This document shows, one piece after another, positions 1 through 9,859 of a stretch of 64,000 bases of DNA (position 1 is its first letter; the number at the start of each line of letters is the position of its first letter). The notes beneath the pieces are model-generated. The model did not search any database. It was given only the letters and a program-made list of their open reading frames with translations, and had not been told where the DNA came from. This stretch comes from Streptomyces cylindrosporus. GTDB lineage: Bacteria; Actinomycetota; Actinomycetes; Streptomycetales; Streptomycetaceae. Location: assembly GCF_022698165.1 (NCBI RefSeq), contig NZ_JALDAY010000003.1, positions 558,001-622,000 on the forward strand. Reading direction: 5' to 3'. Made by a program: the position numbers and the translations under genes.

Positions 1-1112
1 CCGTCGACGATCAGGTACTCGTCGCGGATCGGGCGGCCCGCGAGCCAGGACTCCAGGATCTCGCGGGTGCCGGCCGCGTAGCGGGCCTGCGCGGAGAGGG
101 AGGAGCCGGAGATGTGCGGGGTCATGCCGTGGTGCGGCATGGTCCGCCAGGGGTGGTCGGCGGGGGCGGGCTGCGGGAACCAGACGTCCCCGGCGTACCC
201 GGCCAACTGCCCGCTCCTCAGGGCGCGTTCGACGGCGTCCCGGTCGGCGATCCGGGCCCGCGCGGTGTTGATGAGATAGGCGCCGCGCTTCATCGTGCCG
301 ATCAGTTCGTCGCCGAAGAGGCCCTCGGTCTCGGGGTGCAGCGGCGCGTTGACGGTGACGACGTCGCAGTGCGGCACCATGTCGGCGGCGGTGGCGTGGA
401 AGGTGAGCCCCAGCTCGCGCTCGGTCTCCTCGGGCAGCCGGTGCCGGTCGGTGTAGTGCAGCTTCACGTCGAAGGGTGCGAGGCGGCGCAGCACCGCCAG
501 CCCGATCCGTCCGGCGGCGACCGTGCCGACGTGCATGCCTTCGAGGTCGTACGACCGTGCCACGCAGTCCGCGATGTTCCAGCCGCCGTCGAGGACGACC
601 TGGTGCGAGGGCAGGTAGTTGCGCACGAGGGACAGCGTCATCATGACGACGTGCTCGGCGACGCTGATGCTGTTGGAGTACGTCACCTCGGCGACGGTCA
701 CTCCGTGCGCGACGGCCGCGTCCAGGTCGACGTGGTCGGAGCCGATGCCGGCGGTGATGGCGAGTTTGAGGTTCTTCGCGGCGGCGATCCGCTCGGGCGT
801 CAGATACGCCGGCCAGAACGGCTGCGAGATCACGACGTCCGCGTCGGCCAGCTCACGGTCGAAGGCGGATCCGGCGCCGTCCTTGTCGGAGGTGACGACC
901 AGGGTGTGGCCGGCCTTCTCCAGGAAGGAGCGCAGGCCGAGTTCGCCGGAGACGCTGCCCAGCAGCCGGCCCGGGGTGAAGTCGACCGCCTCGGGGGTGG
1001 GGGTGGTCTGGCCGCCGGGGTAGTGGTCGATCGCGGGGAGGTCGTCGCGGGCGTACGTGGTCGGATAGCCGTCGGTCGGGTCGTCGTACAGGACGCAGAG
1101 CACCTTGGCCAT
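1..1112 (-). CDS. fdh: NAD-dependent formate dehydrogenase (C-terminus off the left edge)
   Basis: Oxidises formate to CO2 with NAD+ as acceptor; cytoplasmic and metal-free, a member of the D-2-hydroxyacid dehydrogenase superfamily. About 370 residues are visible. The Rossmann stretch GTVAAGRIGLAV, the catalytic-Arg region NTARARIADRD and the catalytic-His region MTPHISG match the well-studied Pseudomonas/methylotroph enzyme closely, and the visible end (IRDEYLIVDG) lies near the family C-terminus, so only some 30 residues are missing. The ATG start at 1112 follows a GAGGAG ribosome site. A LysR gene lies just upstream in the same direction. It is unrelated to molybdenum formate dehydrogenases despite the neighbouring molybdoenzyme genes. 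Confidence 0.95.
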   Translation of the reverse strand, partial: MAKVLCVLYDDPTDGYPTTYARDDLPAIDHYPGGQTTPTPEAVDFTPGRLLGSVSGELGLRSFLEKAGHTLVVTSDKDGAGSAFDRELADADVVISQPFWPAYLTPERIAAAKNLKLAITAGIGSDHVDLDAAVAHGVTVAEVTYSNSISVAEHVVMMTLSLVRNYLPSHQVVLDGGWNIADCVARSYDLEGMHVGTVAAGRIGLAVLRRLAPFDVKLHYTDRHRLPEETERELGLTFHATAADMVPHCDVVTVNAPLHPETEGLFGDELIGTMKRGAYLINTARARIADRDAVERALRSGQLAGYAGDVWFPQPAPADHPWRTMPHHGMTPHISGSSLSAQARYAAGTREILESWLAGRPIRDEYLIVD

Positions 1113-1217
1113 GTCGCGGCTCCTCAACTGGCGTTGCGGGAAGGTGCCGTTCACGATCCTCGCCGCCGAATGCCCTGGTCAAAGCGTTCTTTGTTATGTC
1201 GGCATAGAGCGCGGCTA

Positions 1218-2147
1218 TCAGCTCTCCTTCAGATAGGTCCGCAGCAGCTCGTCCAGCGCGTCCCGGACGCCCGCCTCCCTCGCGACCTTCAACAGCGCCT
1301 CGGCCAGCACGGACCGGGGTTCGCCGGCGGCGACGACGAGACCGACGCGCGGGCCGTGCGCCGGTCCCTCCAGCGGTACGACCCGCATGCCGTCCGGGAC
1401 GCCGAACATGTGCAGCCAGGCGTGTGAGATCACGCTGGACCAGCGGCCGCCGGGGAGGTGGGCGTAGAGCCCGGCGACGCTGTCCGACTCGATCGCGGGC
1501 GCGGCGGTGGCGCCGTCGGCGGCGAAGCACTCGTCGATGATGCGGCGGTTGCGCATACGGGGGTTGAGCAGGCACAGCGGGAGGGCGGCGGCCTGGGACC
1601 AGCGGGCGCGGGCGGCGCCGGTGAGCGGGCCGTGGACCGGGGTGAGCAGGACGTACCGCTCCTCGTAGAGCGGGAGGCGGTGCACCTGGCGCAGGGTGTC
1701 GTCGTCGAGGTAGGTCATCGCCGCGTCGAGCTCGAACTCCGTGAGCCCGTGGGTGATCTCGGCGGACGACAGGGACTCCATGGCGACGCCGGCGCGCGGG
1801 TGGTGTTCGCAGAAGGGGGTGGTGAGGAGGGAGGCGACGGGTAGGGCGGTCGGTACGACGCCGAGCCTCAGGGTGCCGGTGAGGCCGCCGCGCAGGGCCG
1901 ACAACTCCTGTCGCAGGGCGTCCCGTTCGGCGAGGATGCGATGCGCCCACGCCAGCACGACCTCGCCCTCGGGGGTCAGTCCCTCGTACCGTCTGCCCCG
2001 TCGCACGATCGGCACGTCCAGTTCGTGTTCCAGACGGCGGATCGCCGCGGACAGGGACGGCTGGGAGACGTAGCAGGCGGCCGCGGCGCGGGCGAAGTGG
2101 CGTTCGCGGGCGAGGGCGACGAGGTATTCGAGCTGGCGCAGCAGCAT
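1218..2147 (-). CDS. LysR-family transcriptional regulator
   Basis: A 309-residue one-component DNA-binding regulator. Residues 1-60 form the LysR winged helix-turn-helix (LRQLEYLVALARERHFARAA, then QPSLSAAIRRLEHELDVPI), and about 90-300 form the periplasmic-binding-like effector domain. The ATG at 2147 is preceded by AGG at 5-nt spacing. It lies 105 bp upstream of the formate dehydrogenase gene on the same strand and is the obvious candidate for controlling it, though LysR proteins more often sit divergent from their targets. The effector is unknown. Confidence 0.9.
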   Translation of the reverse strand: MLLRQLEYLVALARERHFARAAAACYVSQPSLSAAIRRLEHELDVPIVRRGRRYEGLTPEGEVVLAWAHRILAERDALRQELSALRGGLTGTLRLGVVPTALPVASLLTTPFCEHHPRAGVAMESLSSAEITHGLTEFELDAAMTYLDDDTLRQVHRLPLYEERYVLLTPVHGPLTGAARARWSQAAALPLCLLNPRMRNRRIIDECFAADGATAAPAIESDSVAGLYAHLPGGRWSSVISHAWLHMFGVPDGMRVVPLEGPAHGPRVGLVVAAGEPRSVLAEALLKVAREAGVRDALDELLRTYLKES

Positions 2148-2162
2148 GCGGCCTCCGCGAGG

Positions 2163-2603
2163 CTATCCGGCCGGGGTGACGGTCTCCGTGCGGCACAGCA
2201 GCGCGGCCCACAGGTCGAGGCGGTCGCGCAGGCTGGACAGGTCTCGGCCGGTGAAGTGCTCGATGCGGCCGATGCGGTAGTGGACGGTGTTGACGTGCAG
2301 ATGCAGGGCCTCGGCGGTACGCGCCCAGGAGCCGTCGTGGCCGAGGAAGGTCTCCAGGGTCTCCAGCAGGACGGCGGTGGAGGAGGTGCGGGGCTGGAGC
2401 AGCGGGCCGAGCACGGTGTGACTGTAGGCAGCGCGCACCTCGGCGGGTATGCCGGTGAGCAGCGTCGAGCGCCCGTTGAGCGCGGAGGCGTCGCCGAGGG
2501 CGGAGCTGTGGGGGCTGGTGGTGCGGACGGAGGCGAGCGCGTAACGGGCTTCCGCGAGCGCCGAGTCGAGAGCACCGGCGGACACACCACGAAACCCACC
2601 CAC
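2163..2603 (-). pseudogene. PucR-family regulator remnant, 5' half missing
   Basis: Only the C-terminal part of a PucR/CdaR-type regulator remains: the end of the GGDEF-like middle domain (GVSAGALDSALAEARYALAS) and the PucR helix-turn-helix (LETFLGHDGSWARTAEALHL, then VNTVHYRIGRIEHFTGRDL), ending in TAG at 2163. Homology seems to fade at about 2605-2625, with no N-terminal half and no ribosome site. PucR proteins typically run to 400-550 residues, against about 146 here. The missing 5' side abuts the equally headless xdh remnant on the other strand. Any product would be a bare DNA-binding domain. Confidence 0.75.
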
Positions 2604-2662
2604 CCGAACACCGACACGACTGCCCCCGAACGCCGCGTTCCGCCCGCCGGTTCAGCCCCGCC

Positions 2663-3432
2663 GGCGCCGTCCGCCAGTCCGACACCGATGTCGTACGCCA
2701 CGACACAGCGCCTTCGCCTCCACCGGCACGGTCGTCGCGGGCAAGGCGACCCTGCGCGCCTCCCGCGCCCTCGCCGACCAGCTCCTCGACTTCGCCGCCG
2801 CCCAGCTGCGGGTGGTGCGCGCCGAGTGCCGGCTCGGGGAGGAGGCGGTGCTGCATCCGGGCGGGCGGCTGCCGCTGAAGGAGCTGTACGAGGCGGGGCG
2901 GGCCGTGGGGATGGAGTTCGCGGCCGACGGGCACTTCGGCGGCACCCCGCGCTCGGTCGCCTTCAACGCGCAGTGGTTCCGGCTGGCCGTGGACCCGGAC
3001 ACCGGTGAGATCCGGATCCTGCGCAGTGTGCACGCGGCGGACGCGGGCGAGGTGATGAACCCGATGCAGTGCAGGGGGCAGGTGGAGGGCGGGGTCGCGC
3101 AGGCGCTCGGGGCGACGCTCTTCGAGAACGTCCGCGTCGACGCGCGGGGCGAGGTCGAGACGGCGGCGTTCCGCCGCTACCGGCTTCCGCAGTACGCGGA
3201 CGTGCCGCGCACCGAGGTCCACTTCATGGAGACGGCGGACGCGGTCGGCCCGCTGGGCGCCAAGTCGATGAGCGAGAGCCCCTTCACCCCGGTCGCCCCG
3301 GCCTTCGCCAACGCCCTGCGGGACGCGACGGGCGTGCGCTTCACCCAGCTGCCGCTGACCCGGGACCGGGTGTGGCCGGCCCTCAGGGACGCGGATACCG
3401 TCCGTCCACCCGTATCGCCCGGATCCCGCTGA
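2663..3432 (+). pseudogene. Xanthine dehydrogenase/aldehyde oxidase molybdenum subunit, C-terminal fragment
   Basis: The last third of a xanthine-oxidase-family large subunit is readable: STGTVVAGKATLRASRAL, then DADAGEVMNP-type and GGVAQALGATLFENV motifs, and the family's C-terminal active-site-Glu region GPLGAKSMSESPFTP. The normal protein is about 750 residues; roughly 250 remain. Homology before 2706 (SDTDVVRHDT) is in a different frame from FASTGTVV after 2710, consistent with a single-base deletion at about 2705-2709. No start or ribosome site is visible. The tail overlaps the convergent molybdopterin-fold gene by about 50 bp. It is non-functional as read. Confidence 0.8.
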
Positions 3433-3844
3433 TGTAGCGGGCCCCGCACCGGTCCTGGGGCAGCACCAGCTGGGGGCCGGCGCGGTCCAGCGGGGTGTCG
3501 TCGACGGCGGTCGCGAGCAGCACCGGCGCGTCGGCGAAGTCGGGGTCGATCTCGGCCCAGGAGAGCAGCGCGTGGTGGCCGTCCGTGCCGCTGACGGCGA
3601 TCAGGAAGCGCAGCCGGTCCTTGCGGCGGACGGGGTCGAAGCCGGGGCCCGCGGCCGACAGCACGTCGTACAGCCGTGGCCCGGTGAAGCGGTGGTGCTG
3701 GGTGCCGCTGGTGCGGCACTCGAAGGCGACCTTCACCCGGTGCTGCGGCCAGCCGAGCAGATCGGGCACGGTCAGCCGGGCCGGGCGGGCGAGATCACCG
3801 GTCAGGGCGAGCTCGGCGACGGGCTGCGTCAGGGTCTGGCTCAC
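3383..3844 (-). CDS. Small sulfite-oxidase-fold (Oxidored_molyb) protein
   Basis: A 153-residue protein matching the molybdopterin-binding domain of the sulfite oxidase/YedY superfamily: LARPARLTVPDLLGWPQHRV, a Cys in FECRTSGTQHH at the usual molybdenum-ligand position, then FTGPRLYDVLSAAG, and a tail GARYISGIRAIRV. It has no signal peptide, haem or dimerisation domain, so it may be a cytoplasmic single-domain enzyme or a cofactor carrier. The GTG start at 3844 follows GGGAGG. Its 3' end overlaps the xdh remnant. Substrate unknown. Confidence 0.75.
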   Translation of the reverse strand: MSQTLTQPVAELALTGDLARPARLTVPDLLGWPQHRVKVAFECRTSGTQHHRFTGPRLYDVLSAAGPGFDPVRRKDRLRFLIAVSGTDGHHALLSWAEIDPDFADAPVLLATAVDDTPLDRAGPQLVLPQDRCGARYISGIRAIRVDGRYPRP

Positions 3845-3968
3845 GGGCTACCACCTCCCGCAAGACGGTACCCGGACGGCGACACCGGACAAACGCAGCT
3901 GCACCCCCAAAACAGGGCTCGGCCGAGCTTGTGCACAGCAACAAGCCACGATCACATCGCATCTGCGC

Positions 3969-4922
3969 CTAGCGCACCAGCGCCGTGAGGACCTCCGCGC
4001 AGATCGCCATGGCGGTCTCCTCGGGCGTACGGGCCCCGATGTCCAGGCCGATCGGCCCGTGGATCCGCCCGAGGTGCTCCTCGCCGAGGCCCGCCTCGAC
4101 GAGTCCGGCCGCCCGGCGCTCCTGGGTGTGCCGGGAGCCGAGCGCGCCGACGTACGGGATCCCGGAGCTCAGCGCGGTGTGGAGGGTCGGCACGTCGACG
4201 TCGGGTTCATGGCTCAGCATGACCAGACAGGCGGCGGCCGGACGCTCGGCGAGCAGCTTGCCCGCGTCCTCGGCGGTCGCGGTGACCGTGGCCTGCCAGC
4301 GCAGCAACCCGGCCTGGGCGACGAGGAGTTCGGCCAGTTCTCCGCCGCCCACGATGACGAGGTGGGGGATCGCGGGGCAGGTCTCGATGAGGACGAGCCC
4401 GGCGTCGGTGGCGTGCACCTCGCGCCCGGCGCGCCGGCGGCCGAGCAGTTCCCGGGCCTGGGCGGCGGCCTGCGGCGGCACGTCCGGCCCGTCGGTGCTC
4501 CCGCCGGGCGTCACGACGGTACTGACGGCATGCGTACGCCGCTCGTCGAGCCGGGTGATCAGCGCGACGTCGGCCCCGGCGGCGAGCAGCTCCCACCAGC
4601 GGGCGGGCACGGCGGGCAGCGGCTGGAGCAGGATCTCGGCCTGTCCCCCGCAGGTCAGCCCCGCGTCCCGTACGCCCTGGTCGTGCACGGCGACGGCGCA
4701 CACCCGGGCGGTGTGCCCGGCGGCGAGCCCGGCGCCCTCGGCGGCCAGCTGCCGGTCGAAGGCGCCGCGGTAGAGCGTGCCGTGACAGTTCCCGTCGGCG
4801 TCGATCAGCAGCGCGTCCCCGGGGCGCCAGGCCCCGAAGCCCCGCTCGGTGACGGGCCGCGCGAGCACCGCCGTACGTCCCTGGGCCGCCCACTGCCGTG
4901 CCGTCCTCGCCAGTTCACGCAT
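3969..4922 (-). CDS. XdhC/CoxI-family molybdenum cofactor maturation protein
   Basis: A 317-residue protein with the two XdhC blocks: an N-terminal XdhC_CoxI domain (about 1-80, RPGDALLIDADGNCHGTLYR) and a C-terminal Rossmann domain (from about 185, PHLVIVGGGELAELL, ending VGALGSRHTQERRAAGL and IGLDIGARTPEE). XdhC binds sulfurated Moco and loads it into xanthine-oxidase-family enzymes. Here it starts 21 bp after the nitrate reductase stop on the same strand, so it is probably co-transcribed with that gene, while the only local xanthine-oxidase-family gene is a wreck. Whether it now serves the nitrate reductase is open. Confidence 0.88.
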   Translation of the reverse strand: MRELARTARQWAAQGRTAVLARPVTERGFGAWRPGDALLIDADGNCHGTLYRGAFDRQLAAEGAGLAAGHTARVCAVAVHDQGVRDAGLTCGGQAEILLQPLPAVPARWWELLAAGADVALITRLDERRTHAVSTVVTPGGSTDGPDVPPQAAAQARELLGRRRAGREVHATDAGLVLIETCPAIPHLVIVGGGELAELLVAQAGLLRWQATVTATAEDAGKLLAERPAAACLVMLSHEPDVDVPTLHTALSSGIPYVGALGSRHTQERRAAGLVEAGLGEEHLGRIHGPIGLDIGARTPEETAMAICAEVLTALVR

Positions 4923-4943
4923 GGATTCAGCGTAGTCCGCAGG

Positions 4944-7900
4944 TCAGTAGACGTCCCTGACGTATTTCTTCTCGGCCGACAGCTGTTTCACGTACGCCGC
5001 CGCCCCCGCCGCGTCCATCCCCCCGTGCACCATGGCGATGTCCCGCAGTGCCTGGTCGACGTCCTTCGCCATCCGGGAGGCGTCGCCGCAGACGTAGAAG
5101 TGCGCGCCGTCCCGGAGCCAGGACCACAGCTGCGGCCCGTGCTCGCGCATCCGGTCCTGTACGTAGACCTTCGCGCGCTGGTCGCGGGAGAACGCGGTGT
5201 CGAGGCGGTCGAGGGTGCCGTCGGCGAGGAAGCCGGTGAGCTCCTCCTCGTAGTAGAAGTCCGTGGCCCGGTGCTGTTCGCCGAAGAACAGCCAGTTGGG
5301 GCCCCGGTGGCCGAGTGCGCGCCGCTGTTCGAGGAAGCCGATGAAGGGGGCGACGCCCGTGCCGGGGCCGACCATCACCATCGGGGTGGCCGGGTCGGCG
5401 GGCGGGCGGAAGTGGGCGGAGCGCTGGACGTGGACGGGGACCGGGGTGTCCGGCTCGGCGTCGGCCAGGAACGGGGAGCAGACGCCCTGGCGGGCCCGGC
5501 CGGCGAGGTTCTCGTAGCGGACGACGGAGACGGTGAGCGAGACCAGGTGGGGGTCGGTCAGCGGGCTCGACGATATGGAGTACAGCCGCGGCTGGAGGCG
5601 GCCGAGCACCTCCGCCCACTCGCGCGCCTCGGCCCGTACCCCGTGCTCGGCGACGACGTCCACAGCTTGCCGGCCCCATGACCACCGCGCCAGCCCGTCC
5701 TTGTTGTCGGGGCGCATGAGCTTCTTCAACTCCCGTGGGTCACGGGCCCGTTCGGTGACGAAGCGAAGGAGGCCCGGGGTGATGCGGGTGATGTCGAGGT
5801 GGCGCAACAGGGCTTCGTGGAGGGGGAGTTCACCGACGCCGCTCACCTCGACCGGGCTGTCCGGGGCGAGGCCGGTGACACTCAGCCACTCCTCCACCAG
5901 GGCACGGGAGTTGAGCGGCCGGACGCCCAGCGCGTCGCCCGCCTCGTACAGCAGCGGCGTCTCGCTGTCGCGGGTGTCGAAGGTGAACCGACGCACCTCC
6001 TTGCCGGCACCGGGGAGGCTGAGGAGACGGTTGCCGGTGAGACGGGCGAGGACGGGGGCGGGTTTCCTGGAGCGGGGGGCGGGGGTCGGAGCAGCGCCGG
6101 GGGCCGGAGCGGCGGCGGGGGCCGACGCGACGGGCGGCGCGAGGGCGGGGCTCCCTTCCCCGGCAGGCGCAAGGCCACCCACCGCACCGGCACGCTCGTC
6201 GCCCACGCCCGCGAGCCCGCCCGGCACACCGGCAAGCCCCGCAGCACCCGCGATCCCGCCCGGCGCACCCGCCAGCCCTCCTGGCGGCCCCGCGAGTCCC
6301 ACAGCGCCCGCATTCCCTTCCGGCGCACCCGCGAGCCCCGCAGCACCCGCGATCCCGCCCGGCGCACCCGCCAGCCCTCCTGGCGGCCCCGCGAGTCCCA
6401 CAGCGCCCGCATTCCCTTCCGGCGCACCCGCGAGCCCCGCAGCGCCCGCCAGCCCTCCTGCCGCTCCCACGGGACCCACAGCCCCCGCGTCCCCTTCCCC
6501 TGCACCCGCCGGCCCGACAGCCCCCGCGCCCCCTTCCGCCGTGCCGGACAGCGCTGTCAGTACCCGGTCCAGCCAGCCGTGGGCCGCGTCCTCGTAGTCC
6601 GGTTCGCAGTCGGTGCGCGGTGCCAGCCGCAGGCCGCCGAGTTCGTCGAGGCGCTGGTCGAGGCGGCGGCCGTGGCCGCAGAAGTCGTCGTACGACGAGT
6701 CGCCGAACGCCAGGACGGCGTAGCGTCGGCCCTCCATGCGGGGCCCGTCGGGGGCGGCGAGGGTCTCCCAGAAGCCGGAGCCGTTGTCGGGGGCGTCGCC
6801 GTCGCCGAAGGTGCTGGTGATCAGGAGCAGGTCGGCGCGGGGCGGCAGCGCCGCGGGGTCGGCCTCGTCCATGCCGAGCAGGGACGGGGCGTGCCCGAGG
6901 GCCTTGAGCCGCTCGGCGGTCGCGGCGGCGAAGTCCTCGGCGTTGCCGGTCTGCGAGGCCCAGAGGACGACCACCTCACGGCCCACCACGACGGCTCCGG
7001 TGGACGGCGTGGGCAGTGCTGCCGGGGTCGCCGTCCTGGAGTACATCCCGGCGAGTACGCCGTTCACCCACAGGGCGTGCTCGGGGCTGAAGGGCGCGTC
7101 GGGCGGGAGGACGGGCACGCCGGAGACGCCGGAGGGGATGCCGGCGAGGAAGCCGACCAGGTACTGGCGTTCCTGAGCGGTCAGCACCGGCGGCGGGGCG
7201 GGTTCGAGCCCGAACACACCTTCGGCGGAGGTGGCTGCGACGGGCACGAGTTCCCCGGTCGCCTCAACCGTCCGCTCCGCGACCGGAGTTCGTACCGTCA
7301 CCGGCGTCGACACCTTGGTCAGCGACACCGCGCAGACCTTCAACTCGGGCTGGAAGGACAGCGGGTCGACCGCGTCGCTGGTCACCGCGTTGACGCTGAG
7401 GTACTCGCCGAACAGGTCGTTCCAGTGGAAGGGCGCGAAGCAACTCCCCTGCCGTACACGGTCGGTGACCACCGCGGGCAGCACGGCCCGCCCGCGCCGG
7501 GAGGCGACCTCCACCGAGTCGCCGTCGGTGACGCCGAGTTCGGCCGCGTCCCGCGGGTGCAGCTCCACGAATGGCCCGGGGTTGAGCTTGTTGAGCTTGG
7601 GCACCTTCGCCGTCTTGGTGAGGGTGTGCCACTGGTGCTGGAGGCGCCCGGTGTTGAGGACGAACGGGTAGTCGTCGTCCGGCATCTCGGCCGCGGGCAG
7701 GTGCGGGCGGGCGAAGAAGGCGGCGCGTCCGCTCGCCGTCGGGAAGGTCGGGGTGCCGTCGTCACCGACGTACCGGATCGGATTGCGGTCGGGCCCGTCC
7801 GCGCTCGGCGCCGGCCACTGCACCGGTGTCTCGCGCAGCCGCTCGTACGTCACCCCGCGCAGGTCCCAGCCCGTCCTCGGGTTCCAGGCCCGCTTGATCT

Positions 7901-9479
7901 CCTCGAAGATCTCCTCGGCGCTGTCGTACGAGAAGCCGTCCTCGTACCCCATCTCGCGGGCGACGGCGGCGATGATCCGCCAGTCGGCCATGGCCTCGCC
8001 GGGCGGGTCGGCGGCGGGGCGGGCGAGGGTGAGGTTGCGTTCGCTGTTGATGAGGACGCCCTCGGTCTCGGTCCACAGGGCGGCGGGCAGCACGACGTCG
8101 GCGTAGGCGTTGGTCTCGGTGTCGGCGAAGACGTCCTGGGTGACGACGAACTCGGCGGCCTCCAGGCCCTCGATGACCGTCTTGCGGTTGCCGACGGAGG
8201 CGACGGGGTTGGTGCAGATGATCCAGCAGGCCTTGATCGCGCCGTCGGCCATCTTCCGGAACATCTCGACGGTGCCCTTGCCGACGCCGTCGGCGCGGAT
8301 CGCGCCCGCTTCCAGTCCCCACAGCTTTTCGACGAACTCCCGCTCCTCGGGGACGAGGACGGAGCGCTGGCCGGGGAGCCCGGGGCCCATGTAGCCCATC
8401 TCCCGGCCGCCCATGGCGTTGGGCTGTCCGGTGAGGGAGAAGGGCCCGCTGCCCGGCCGGCAGATGGCGCCGGTCGCGAGATGCAGGTTCACCAGGGCGT
8501 TGGTGTTCCAGGTGCCGTGCGTGGACTGGTTGAGGCCCATCGTCCAGCAGCTGGTCCACTCCCCCGCCTCGCCGATCAGCCGGGCCGCCTCGCGGATGTC
8601 GTCCTCGGGGATGCCGGTGATCTCGGCGACGGTGGCGGGCGGGTAGTCGGCGAGGAACGCGGGCATCTCGTCCCAGCCGTCGGTGTGGCGGGCGATGAAC
8701 TCGGGGTCGGTGTGCCCGTTCTCGTACAGCAGGTGCAACAGCCCGTTGAGGAGGGCGAGATCGGTGCCCGGCTCGATCTGGAGGAACAGGTCGGCCTTCT
8801 CGGCGGTGGCGCTGCGGCGCGGGTCGACGACGATGAGCTTGGCGCCGGCCGACTTCACCCGGTCCATCATCCGCAGGAAAAGAATCGGGTGGCAGTCGGC
8901 CATGTTGGAGCCGATGACGAAGAAGAGGTCGGCCTTGTCGAGATCCTGGTACGAGCCGGGCGGCCCGTCGGCGCCGAGGGACAGTTTGTAGCCGGTTCCC
9001 GCGCTGGCCATGCACAGCCGTGAGTTGGACTCGATCTGATTGGTCCGGACGAATCCCTTGGCGAGTTTGTTCGCCAGGTACTGCGCCTCCAGGCTCATCT
9101 GTCCGGAGACGTAGAGGGCGACGGCGTCGGGCCCGTGCTCGTCGATGATCGCGCGCAGCCGCCCGGCCGTCTCCGTGATCGCCGCGCCGACGCCGGACGG
9201 CACCGGCTCCTCGCCGCGCTCGGGCCGGACCAGGGCGGTGGTCAGCCGGCCGGGTGCGGCGAGCATGTCGGCGGTGGTCGCGCCCTTGGTGCACAGCCGG
9301 CCGAAGTTCGCCGGGTGCTCCTTGTCGCCGGAGGCCTTCAGGACCGTACGGCGGCCGTCGGGGCCCATGCCGACGTCGAGGACGAGACCGCAGCCCACCC
9401 CGCAGTAGGAGCAGACCGTGCGCACCTTCGTGACCGTCGTCGTGTCGGCGTTCCGCGAGTCCGGCGCGGCCACGGGCAC
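4944..9479 (-). CDS. Assimilatory nitrate reductase fused to NADPH-flavin reductase
   Basis: A 1511-residue single-chain enzyme predicted to reduce nitrate to nitrite with NADPH in the cytoplasm. Order: a [4Fe-4S] motif (about 20-65, CSYCGVGCG then GRLCTKG); a molybdopterin oxidoreductase domain with MGD-binding C-terminal part (to about 700); a short CysJ-like linker; a flavodoxin domain from about 836 ([14 protein letters not shown]); a Gly/Ala/Pro-rich linker (about 980-1115); and a CysJ-type FAD/NADPH domain ([33 protein letters not shown], terminal aromatic residue). This matches annotated bifunctional nitrate reductase/sulfite reductase flavoproteins of actinomycetes. The GTG at 9479 follows AGGAG; another in-frame GTG lies 6 nt in. 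No nitrite reductase or nitrate transporter is adjacent. Sulfite reductase activity is unlikely, because there is no sirohaem subunit. Confidence 0.9.
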   Translation of the reverse strand: MPVAAPDSRNADTTTVTKVRTVCSYCGVGCGLVLDVGMGPDGRRTVLKASGDKEHPANFGRLCTKGATTADMLAAPGRLTTALVRPERGEEPVPSGVGAAITETAGRLRAIIDEHGPDAVALYVSGQMSLEAQYLANKLAKGFVRTNQIESNSRLCMASAGTGYKLSLGADGPPGSYQDLDKADLFFVIGSNMADCHPILFLRMMDRVKSAGAKLIVVDPRRSATAEKADLFLQIEPGTDLALLNGLLHLLYENGHTDPEFIARHTDGWDEMPAFLADYPPATVAEITGIPEDDIREAARLIGEAGEWTSCWTMGLNQSTHGTWNTNALVNLHLATGAICRPGSGPFSLTGQPNAMGGREMGYMGPGLPGQRSVLVPEEREFVEKLWGLEAGAIRADGVGKGTVEMFRKMADGAIKACWIICTNPVASVGNRKTVIEGLEAAEFVVTQDVFADTETNAYADVVLPAALWTETEGVLINSERNLTLARPAADPPGEAMADWRIIAAVAREMGYEDGFSYDSAEEIFEEIKRAWNPRTGWDLRGVTYERLRETPVQWPAPSADGPDRNPIRYVGDDGTPTFPTASGRAAFFARPHLPAAEMPDDDYPFVLNTGRLQHQWHTLTKTAKVPKLNKLNPGPFVELHPRDAAELGVTDGDSVEVASRRGRAVLPAVVTDRVRQGSCFAPFHWNDLFGEYLSVNAVTSDAVDPLSFQPELKVCAVSLTKVSTPVTVRTPVAERTVEATGELVPVAATSAEGVFGLEPAPPPVLTAQERQYLVGFLAGIPSGVSGVPVLPPDAPFSPEHALWVNGVLAGMYSRTATPAALPTPSTGAVVVGREVVVLWASQTGNAEDFAAATAERLKALGHAPSLLGMDEADPAALPPRADLLLITSTFGDGDAPDNGSGFWETLAAPDGPRMEGRRYAVLAFGDSSYDDFCGHGRRLDQRLDELGGLRLAPRTDCEPDYEDAAHGWLDRVLTALSGTAEGGAGAVGPAGAGEGDAGAVGPVGAAGGLAGAAGLAGAPEGNAGAVGLAGPPGGLAGAPGGIAGAAGLAGAPEGNAGAVGLAGPPGGLAGAPGGIAGAAGLAGVPGGLAGVGDERAGAVGGLAPAGEGSPALAPPVASAPAAAPAPGAAPTPAPRSRKPAPVLARLTGNRLLSLPGAGKEVRRFTFDTRDSETPLLYEAGDALGVRPLNSRALVEEWLSVTGLAPDSPVEVSGVGELPLHEALLRHLDITRITPGLLRFVTERARDPRELKKLMRPDNKDGLARWSWGRQAVDVVAEHGVRAEAREWAEVLGRLQPRLYSISSSPLTDPHLVSLTVSVVRYENLAGRARQGVCSPFLADAEPDTPVPVHVQRSAHFRPPADPATPMVMVGPGTGVAPFIGFLEQRRALGHRGPNWLFFGEQHRATDFYYEEELTGFLADGTLDRLDTAFSRDQRAKVYVQDRMREHGPQLWSWLRDGAHFYVCGDASRMAKDVDQALRDIAMVHGGMDAAGAAAYVKQLSAEKKYVRDVY
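6241..6438. repeat. Exact 99-bp tandem duplication inside the nitrate reductase linker
   Basis: Bases 6241-6339 and 6340-6438 are identical, and a degenerate third start follows at 6439. The unit keeps the reading frame (33 codons) and encodes a Gly/Ala/Pro-rich stretch ([20 protein letters not shown]). It separates the flavodoxin from the FAD/NADPH domain, and further imperfect copies of the same short motif extend through about 6180-6540. Perfect identity points to recent slippage or unequal crossing-over. Confidence 0.95.
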
Positions 9480-9859
9480 CCCTGCCTCTCCTGCTCGTTC
9501 CGTGCGGGTGGATCTTCACCGACGGTACGAAATGCCCATTACACGGGTGTCTCCTGAGTCCGTCGTCAGGGGTTACACGTGACGCACAGGGGCCCGAGGG
9601 GCGGTGTGAGAGGTCCGCATATGCATTCACGCGGATTCCGTGAAGAAAGAAATGCCGTGCGCGTTCGAATTCACGTTCCCTGCTCTTTCTTCACGGAATG
9701 CAATGCGCGGATTGGGGCGGGGAGGTCCGTTCTCACAGCGCACCCCCAGCCGAAAATGAGGCAATGAAACGGCCGATTAACTGACGCGTAGCGGACGGGA
9801 ATCGTCACGTCGGTGCACTCCTGGTCACCGCCGTTTCACGCACAGCGTCAGGAGGGACC
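9480..9859. other. 380-bp divergent intergenic region
   Basis: It separates the leftward nitrate reductase from the rightward copper-surface cluster and must hold both promoters. It is AT-richer than its surroundings around 9635-9790. The one strong structure is the inverted repeat at 9635-9699. A 62-codon frame at 9579-9767 has no ribosome site and crosses that repeat, so I do not call it a gene. I found no convincing nitrogen-regulator (GlnR) box. Confidence 0.6.
9635..9699. repeat. 16-bp perfect inverted repeat, 33-nt spacer
   Basis: The arm ATTCCGTGAAGAAAGA at 9635-9650 is the exact reverse complement of 9684-9699. The spacer includes the palindrome TTCGAA. It could be a dyad operator for the divergent genes or an RNA hairpin. 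It lies about 135-200 bp from either coding start. Confidence 0.85.

Noticed and set aside
1113..1217. A LysR-type T-n11-A site before fdh
   Set aside because: Small dyads such as AAAG-n4-CTTT occur, but such short patterns arise by chance and none is clearly better than the others.
5799..9023. A very long open frame on the + strand opposite the nitrate reductase
   Set aside because: Its product is Gly/Val/Arg-rich without any fold, as expected from the reverse complement of a high-GC gene; the leftward frame has clear domains.
9540..9600. A possible GlnR box upstream of the nitrate reductase (GTAAC-n6-CGACG, read leftward)
   Set aside because: Only one half matches the gTnAc-n6-GaAAc pattern, which is too weak to report as a site.
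9579..9767. A 62-codon frame in the nitrate-copper intergenic region
   Set aside because: No ribosome site, no recognisable product, and it runs through the inverted repeat.
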